Positions 58,591 to 64,000 of a stretch of 64,000 nt of DNA are shown here, piece by piece. Numbering within the stretch: the first letter of the stretch is position 1; each line of letters opens with the position of its first letter. The position numbers were made by a program, and so were the translations under genes. The stretch comes from Gnetum montanum (taxonomy: Eukaryota > Streptophyta > Gnetopsida > Gnetales > Gnetaceae): contig MNCI01007731.1 of assembly GCA_015680685.1 (NCBI GenBank), forward strand, positions 603,753 through 667,752. The letters run 5' to 3'. The notes beneath the pieces were generated by a model. The model did no database searches, was not told the DNA's origin, and saw only the letters and a list, made by a program, of their open reading frames with translations.

Positions 58591-58699
58591 ACAAGTGGCC
58601 ACTAAACCAAAATGGTATGATGGCATCCTCACTTATCTTCTCACTCAAGAAATTCCACAAAAGTTAGACCACTAGAAGAAACAATAGTTTTTTAATTAG

Positions 58700-59960
58700 G
58701 CCAAATGCTTCATGGAGATTAATGGACACCTGTACAGGATATGTGTTGATGACATGGTTCATTGGTGTGTTTCTAATGCTAACCAACTATGCATTCTCCA
58801 AGACACTCACAAGGGTCCTTGTGAGGGCCATTATGCAGGGAGATACATGTACATTAAAATCCTTATGGTAGGGCACTATTGGATGACAATCTTCAGGGAT
58901 GCCCATCAATTTGTCCACTCTTGTGAACACTATTAATTAGAAGGTGGGATGATTGCTTGAATAGAGGGACCTTAGCAATGGATCCAACCACTGGAATCCT
59001 TTGACATATGGAGCATAGACTTCATGGGTTCCATCACACCCATGTTAAATGGAAAGGCATACATAATAGTTACTATTGACTATTATACAAAGTAGGCAAT
59101 AACAGTAGTTGTCACTGACTATACATCATCCACTATTATATAATTTGTACAACAAAATGTTGTAAATAGGTTTGGAGTGCAATGTAAACTTATTTTTGAT
59201 AATGGTACTCATATTATAGGTGCTACTTTTCATAAGCTCATGTAATGCTTGGGGGTTAAACATCAATTAACAACACCCTAACATCCTCAAGACAACGGTA
59301 AAGTTGAGATTACTAATAGGGAGATCATGAAAATCTTAAGAAGGGAAATTAGAAAATATAGGAGAGACTGTAGTACAAAACTTAATAATTCCCTCTAGGA
59401 ATACCGCTCACCATGGAAACTCCCTATAGGCTACTCTTCCTATGAGCTAGTGTATGGAAAATTACCAACTCTGCCAATTCAATGTGAGCTTTGTATACTT
59501 TCAACAGCTTGTGACCTTGAACTTGACTTGAGCCTAGCATAAAAGAAGAGATTGATCAATCTTAATGTGCTACATGAAAATTTATTGGTGGCCCTATCCT
59601 TGAATGAAGTACACAACATTTAATAAACAATTCCATGACCTTAGAATCAGGAAAGTGAAATTTCAACCTAGAGATAAGGTTTTCTACTAGAACCCCATAC
59701 ATGTACCTCAACAAATTAGGTTCCAGATATTCTGGAAAGGACCGTACATTATTTATAAAAATTTTTCTTCTAGGGTCATGTTAATCTACAAACCTAAGAA
59801 CCCACACAAAATATAGTTGGTTAACATGCCACAAGTCAAACCTTTCCAGGAGCCCATGCAACGTAGTGCAATCAACACCTCATCAGATGGACAACCATGC
59901 TCAATCTTCCAGATCTCCTTCTTTCAACTTAGTTGTAGGGGAGATGGTCATCCATGCTAA
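58700..59960 (+). pseudogene. Integrase of Athila-like element, decayed
   Basis: A zinc-finger-like start (CEGHYAGRYMYIKIL, then HSCEHY) is followed by the core with WSIDFMGSI at about 59006. The second Asp lies in IFDNGTHI (about 59197) and the Glu in PQDNGKVEITNREI (about 59287), so all three catalytic residues remain readable. A FQIFWKGPYIIYKN segment near 59730 is the GPY-type C terminus. Stops interrupt the frame at several points. Confidence 0.75.
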
Positions 59961-61434
59961 CTATATAAATGGCTCCTTAGTTTTTATACTTTTTTGTTTT
60001 ACACTTTATTTGTTTTTTTACCATTCTTATTTTACACTATGTTATTTTTTCAAATTTTTGTTTTACAACATCATTAGTATGTTCTATTTTTCTTGAATAT
60101 TTTTCTAATTTCTTCTATACTTTACTTTATTTTAGTGTGAATTTTTCTTGTTTTATAATAAAAATGTTGTATTGCCAATAGGAATAAGTGATTATGTAGC
60201 TAGTTACTAATGGTGGTTTCTACCTAATGTTTTTTATTGCTAATGTCTAGTTTCTATTTTTGAATTTTGATGATAAATAACTAAGAAAATTTTCTTTTTC
60301 ATGGAATAGGTACTCAGTCCATGTCATCCACCCATCCATCAATTCTATGGTTTTCCTAGTTTTGGAAATATGAGGTTCCTTTTTATTAATAAAACTTTAA
60401 TGAACTTGTGACCTTGGTAGTTTTCAATCTTGGGAAAGATTCAAAGGTTTGATAAGATTGTGACTTCATGGGGATTGAAGACTCTTTATGCCTCTCTACT
60501 TGGTTGAGTGCATGCGTGTTTTCATGGATTTCTTACCTTTTTGCATTGACCAATAACAAGAAGTTGAATAAGTCTTTGCAAGGTTTGGTTTCCATCCAAA
60601 AATTCATGAAAAATATAAAATGTTTAAAAAAGGAAAAAAAAACACACAATGGAAATTCAAAGCACACCCCTTAGACAAAATAAATGGGCTACAAGCACTA
60701 GTTATGAGACTAGAAAGATATGTTACCCATGCCTGAAGGTTCCTTATAACTAAGGCCCTTTCTCACTTCTTGCTTCTCTTTTCTTATCAAGTAAAGAATG
60801 GTGATTATTCATCGGAGCATTCTTTTGTCTTGAGGGAATGGAGCAGTCCTAGAGTGTAGATGTGAAGTCACTGAAAGTGGTTGGTTTTGGTATAAACTAA
60901 GGTTGGACTTTATCAGGTCATTTAACCATAAAATTCACAAGGGACTTCATATGACCATGATTGGGCCATCCATTCCATTCTCTATCTCATCCATCAATGC
61001 TCTCCATAACTTACCTCATTTCTGGTTTTCATGTTTTTGTTTAATATCTTAGTTTGACATGTTGAAATTCTTGGATAGATTCTTTGGGTTTTAGTCTTTA
61101 ACTTTTCATAACCATTAATCAACTATGGGACCCACAGACTCCTTAGTTGAGGTTATGTAAGGGCAAAAAGAGCATAATCTTGCTATGGGGAGGATCCGCT
61201 TGCATAGCTTTGGGTTGGGCTAGTTAAGTCCCTTATCCATAGACATTTTTGTAATCAATTATTTTGCATTCCCCATTGGTTGCATCTAACTTTGTGCCCC
61301 TTAAGGTATTTTTCCAATCATTCTCCATCTTTTGTAAAATCTCAAGTCCTCTTCATGTATCTCATTGTGTTCTTGGATTTTTGGACTTCCATTTGACTCT
61401 GGTTTCATTTAAAAATTCCTTGTATTTTTCAAAA
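59961..61434. other. 3' non-coding part of Athila-like element; no gene seen
   Basis: There is no recognisable domain. A 68-codon plus ORF at 60468-60674 is without homology that I know. No polypurine tract could be placed with certainty. Confidence 0.4.
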
Positions 61435-61670
61435 TTTGACTTGGTCAATAGTGATCAATAGTCATGTCAACTAGTCCCAGACAATGCAATTGACGACATC
61501 AACTAGGCCCCATCTATGAGGCCTAGTCAATGCAAGGGAAAAATTCTACAAATAGTGCTCACCACGTAGGAATGTTTTGCCATTTTCTTCAAACATAAGG
61601 GGAGTTTTTGCAATGTTTTAGAGCCCAAAACCTTCTAGAGCTTGTAACTTTCCAACTTTTTGTTCGATTC
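61435..61670 (+). repeat. LTR fragment with GGCC inverted repeat, interrupted by B3
   Basis: It carries the phrase ACTAGGCC, ten bases, GGCCTAGT (about 61503-61528) and AGTCAATG. A TATA-like TTCTACAAATAG follows near 61544. This resembles the U3 of LTR B1 (7551-7720) in wording. It stops where LTR B3 begins, so B3 probably inserted into it. This could be the 3' LTR of the preceding element. Confidence 0.5.
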
Positions 61671-62395
61671 TGATGAGTGGTGAGGTACCCCTACACTCAA
61701 CCATACGAATATGAGTGTTACATGCATGATTCGATTGAATTCCGAAGACTAAGTGCCTACATGCCTTATGGAATACTTAAGATTAATCGTTCATTGTTTT
61801 CCTAGACTTACTTGTATTTGTCATGGTTGTATGGTTAAGTAAGTCTAAGGTATGTGATTTTTATAGCTTTTATGTTTTATCTCCTATGCTAATGAGGTAA
61901 AGGGTGAAGAGACTAATTAACTAACTTTAACTAACTAACTAAGCCTTAATTAACCTAGCATCAACATCTATTCCCACTTGCCGTTCACACCTTGAACCAA
62001 TGCAACCTTCTAGGATTACCAAACACTAGTTGTTACTAGAATTAGCAAGCGTAACACACATGCTCAAAGTGATCGTATTGAATGCACTTAACTATGGGAG
62101 AAGGGTTGAGAGATATTTAATTAAGTAATAAAGAATTTAACTGATAAATAATAAATAACAGGTAATTAAAGTCCTATTTCGCTTAGTCCATGCATTGCAA
62201 GGTTTATTCAATAGTTCGTCTTTATTTCCGTACACAAACTTGTGTTCAGGTACAATATTTGCTCAAATAAAGATCCGTTCACTTTGGAGCTCTTACTATG
62301 GGCACATAGAAATTATTCTATCTCTAGAGAGGTAAAACTGCTAGAGTTTTGTTATGGTTTAGGCTTAAACTGAGAAACAAGGGAGAGCTGCCTCT

Positions 62396-62406
62396 TATTT
62401 ATAGAT
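62396..62406 (-). promoter_or_regulatory. TATA box of LTR B3
   Basis: The minus strand reads AATCTATAAAT at the boundary between the GATATC repeats and the region homologous to LTR B1. Confidence 0.55.
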
Positions 62407-62409
62407 TTG

Positions 62410-62500
62410 GTTGCGCGCTACAATATTGTGTACGCGATATCGTAGGAGAAGAAGTGATATTGTGGGGATGTGATATCATAGTGGATGCGATATCACATCC
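62410..62500. repeat. Palindromic repeats, GCGATATCGC type, LTR B3 U3
   Basis: Five words related to GCGATATCGT, GTGATATCAT and GCGATATCAC lie within 90 bases upstream of the TATA box. Similar words occur at 46095-46195 in LTR B2. Confidence 0.7.
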
Positions 62501-62505
62501 CATCA

Positions 62506-62514
62506 TACCCCCAT
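62506..62514 (-). promoter_or_regulatory. Polypurine tract before LTR B3
   Basis: The minus strand reads CATGGGGGTA next to the LTR start TGATG. The preceding internal sequence matches 7470-7541. Confidence 0.65.
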
Positions 62515-63671
62515 GACTAAATAAAAACTCATCCTCGAGTTCCTTACAAAATATTGGGAAGGTATGGGATTATTGACTTGAATAGAATTAATGGTGAATG
62601 GGATGACATGTGAAAAAATCATCATTACAGAACATGAGAAAACTGGTGTTCATGAAAACAAGAGTGAACACCTTATACATTTGACATTAGGCCTTATTTG
62701 GCAGTTGAGAGAGAAGAGAGAAGAAATCTGCTACTGCCAACACCAAGATTGTGCCTTCCGTTGTCTATCCATAAGCGCACCATCCATCTCATTCCTTACA
62801 TAGCTACTTCAGCACCAATCCATTCCAAGTGTTTCCTCCAGATCCAATCCATTTTTGCATGATTATCATTTGCACACACAACATAGTCTTTATATTAGCA
62901 AGGGTAAATGAATCACAATGCAATTGATACCTTACTTCGGTAAGAGGTCCATTGGCTGGGTTGTCGTATGGCTGATATGGATATGGAGATATAATAGTGG
63001 TGATTACCGAAGTTGTAGGGGTTAGGAGAAAATTGAAAAAATTGAAAAAATTGGGTCAGGACCCCCATGACTAAGAGCAAACCTCCAGTAATGAGAGAAT
63101 GGAGAAAGAAAAAGAACAAGAAAGATGGAGAAAAAGAGACAACTATAATGTTGATGAAATGGATGTCAAGATGGAAATAAACAAAATAGAGTTGATTGAA
63201 AAAATGTTTAAGGGAAAGAATTTAACTAGTGCACCAAATAGGAATGCTAGTGGGTCCTCCCCAAAGTAGGCTCATGACCTTAATGCCTTGACAAACCCAC
63301 ATTTAAAGAGTTTGTAGGTCCTGGGAATGTCATTTGGAACAAGAGTTAAAGTCTTAACCACAAGAATGTACCAAAAAGAAAACAATGCGTCAACCAAAAT
63401 ATACACTAATGATACAACCAACAATGAGGTGAACAATGGAGGAAGAATGATGGAAAGGAGAGAATGAAATGGAGTCTCAAGAACAAGGTGATGTACAACC
63501 CCTTGTGTAGTTAATGATTAATGTGAATTAGTATATCCCATTCCAAGTCCAGCCTCAAAAAAACCACTTCCAGTGACTTCACATTAATACATTTGGCCCG
63601 TCCATCCACTTGAATAACAAGAATGCCTTCCCCAAAAGCCACTACCATTCTGATGAAATGAAGGAGGAGAG
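62515..63671. other. Internal remnant of the B3 element and spacer; no gene supported
   Basis: The first about 80 bases (to 62590) match the 3' internal end of the B1 element, inverted. The rest has short ORFs only (62591-62803 plus, 62913-63119 minus), without domains. A purine-rich stretch lies at 63070-63140. Confidence 0.4.
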
Positions 63672-64000
63672 TGTTGGCGACCATTGGAACATGATCGCCA
63701 ATGAGTGTCCTCGAACAGGATTTAGGTACTTGTTGGTCTCTGGAAACACCAAGGCCCATATACCTCCAAATAGACTTAGTAGTTAATGTGAGTATGTGTG
63801 TGTGCTGTTGTGGTGTGCGATTGTGAAAAATGAAATGATTGCGTTGAATGTAAACTATAAATGACTTATCTTAAAGAGATTCAGCCAACTTTGCCAAGTA
63901 CTGTGAGTTGTTGAGAGTTCCTATTTTGTTCAATTGCCTAGTTTATGTGGTTCTTATAATACCTACTTGTAACAAATAAATTTTTGCAAAAACATTTGAG
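63672..64000 (-). repeat. Family A LTR end, minus orientation, continues beyond window
   Basis: On the plus strand it starts TGTTGGCGACC. Reverse-complemented, it matches 25060 down to about 24730, including the CTTGGTGTT and AGAGACCA phrases and the TTTGTTACAAGTAGGT segment. Its other end lies outside the window. A short ORF across this boundary is not a gene. Confidence 0.8.

Larger units (their letters stand above)
52440..61670 (+). mobile_element. Athila-like Ty3/gypsy element, decayed, plus strand
   Basis: The order is gag (52849 on, with a tandem duplication), protease (about 56480), RT and RNase H (about 57480-58590), integrase (58700-59830), a non-coding stretch and a probable LTR fragment (61435-61670). 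The gag matches the B2 fragment at 45258-45900, which has a tRNA-Asp-like primer site, so I call it Athila-like. The 5' LTR is not visible. The family-level call is inference from gag, primer site and polypurine tract. Confidence 0.6.
61671..62505 (-). repeat. LTR B3 (minus orientation)
   Basis: On the plus strand it runs from TGATGAG to CATCA and is followed by the complement of the polypurine tract. The R-U5 part is homologous, inverted, to 7728-8434. The U3 carries GATATC-type repeats (62410-62500), unlike LTR B1 but like LTR B2. The TATA box is at 62396-62406 on the minus strand. Confidence 0.8.

Overview
This window looks like intergenic DNA from a large, repeat-rich seed-plant nuclear genome. 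A gymnosperm (conifer-like) source is my best guess. It rests on deeply nested and decayed LTR retrotransposons, very long LTRs, an NB-ARC resistance-gene fragment of TIR-NLR style, and the absence of any intact cellular gene in 64 kb. No ordinary host gene, tRNA, rRNA or CRISPR is visible. Two assembly gaps (18846-19746 and 38319-38812) are runs of N.

Layout. (1) 1-6260: the 5' half of a decayed Ty3/gypsy Tat-type element on the minus strand, here called T1. It has a promoter-like LTR with palindromic repeats, gag, protease, a hairpin minisatellite, and the tail of a plus-strand spliced ORF. (2) 6400-8855: the 3' end of a plus-strand LTR element, with coiled-coil remnant, polypurine tract and LTR B1, sitting inside a remnant of LTR family A. 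(3) 8856-12283: AT-rich DNA without recognisable genes. (4) 12284-45257: a second, longer Tat-type element, T2, on the minus strand. It has a partial 5' LTR, primer-binding site, repeat-rich leader, gag, protease, a plus-strand multi-exon gene with its own TATA box, RT/RNase H/archaeal-type RNase H, integrase and 3' LTR. T2 was later hit by two insertions. One is an 8.7-kb non-autonomous gag-only LTR element (16314-25060) whose LTRs carry an antisense NLR fragment. The other is an L1-like LINE (33241-39764) flanked by a 17-bp target duplication. (5) 45258-46200: a 5' fragment of a minus-strand Athila-like element (family B). (6) 46201-50860: gene-poor DNA with a small tandem duplication and an orphan palindromic repeat array. 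(7) 50870-52440: a Ty1/copia pol relic. (8) 52440-61670: a decayed plus-strand Athila-like gypsy element with an internally duplicated gag. (9) 61671-64000: a minus-strand LTR of family B and the end of a minus-strand family A LTR.

The most unusual feature is in T1 and T2. Four minisatellite arrays separate the coding modules. Their units share a YAGTTTTA-like lead followed by a short inverted repeat. The stem sequence changes between units while complementarity is kept (GGCC/GGCC, TGTC/GACA, CGTC/GACG, AGTC/GACT). In T2 two of these arrays bracket an antisense spliced gene lying between protease and RT. Separately, LTR families with unrelated sequence all carry short palindromic repeats just upstream of their TATA box. 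Calls based on protein motifs are direct. Functional readings of the hairpins, palindromes and antisense gene are inference.
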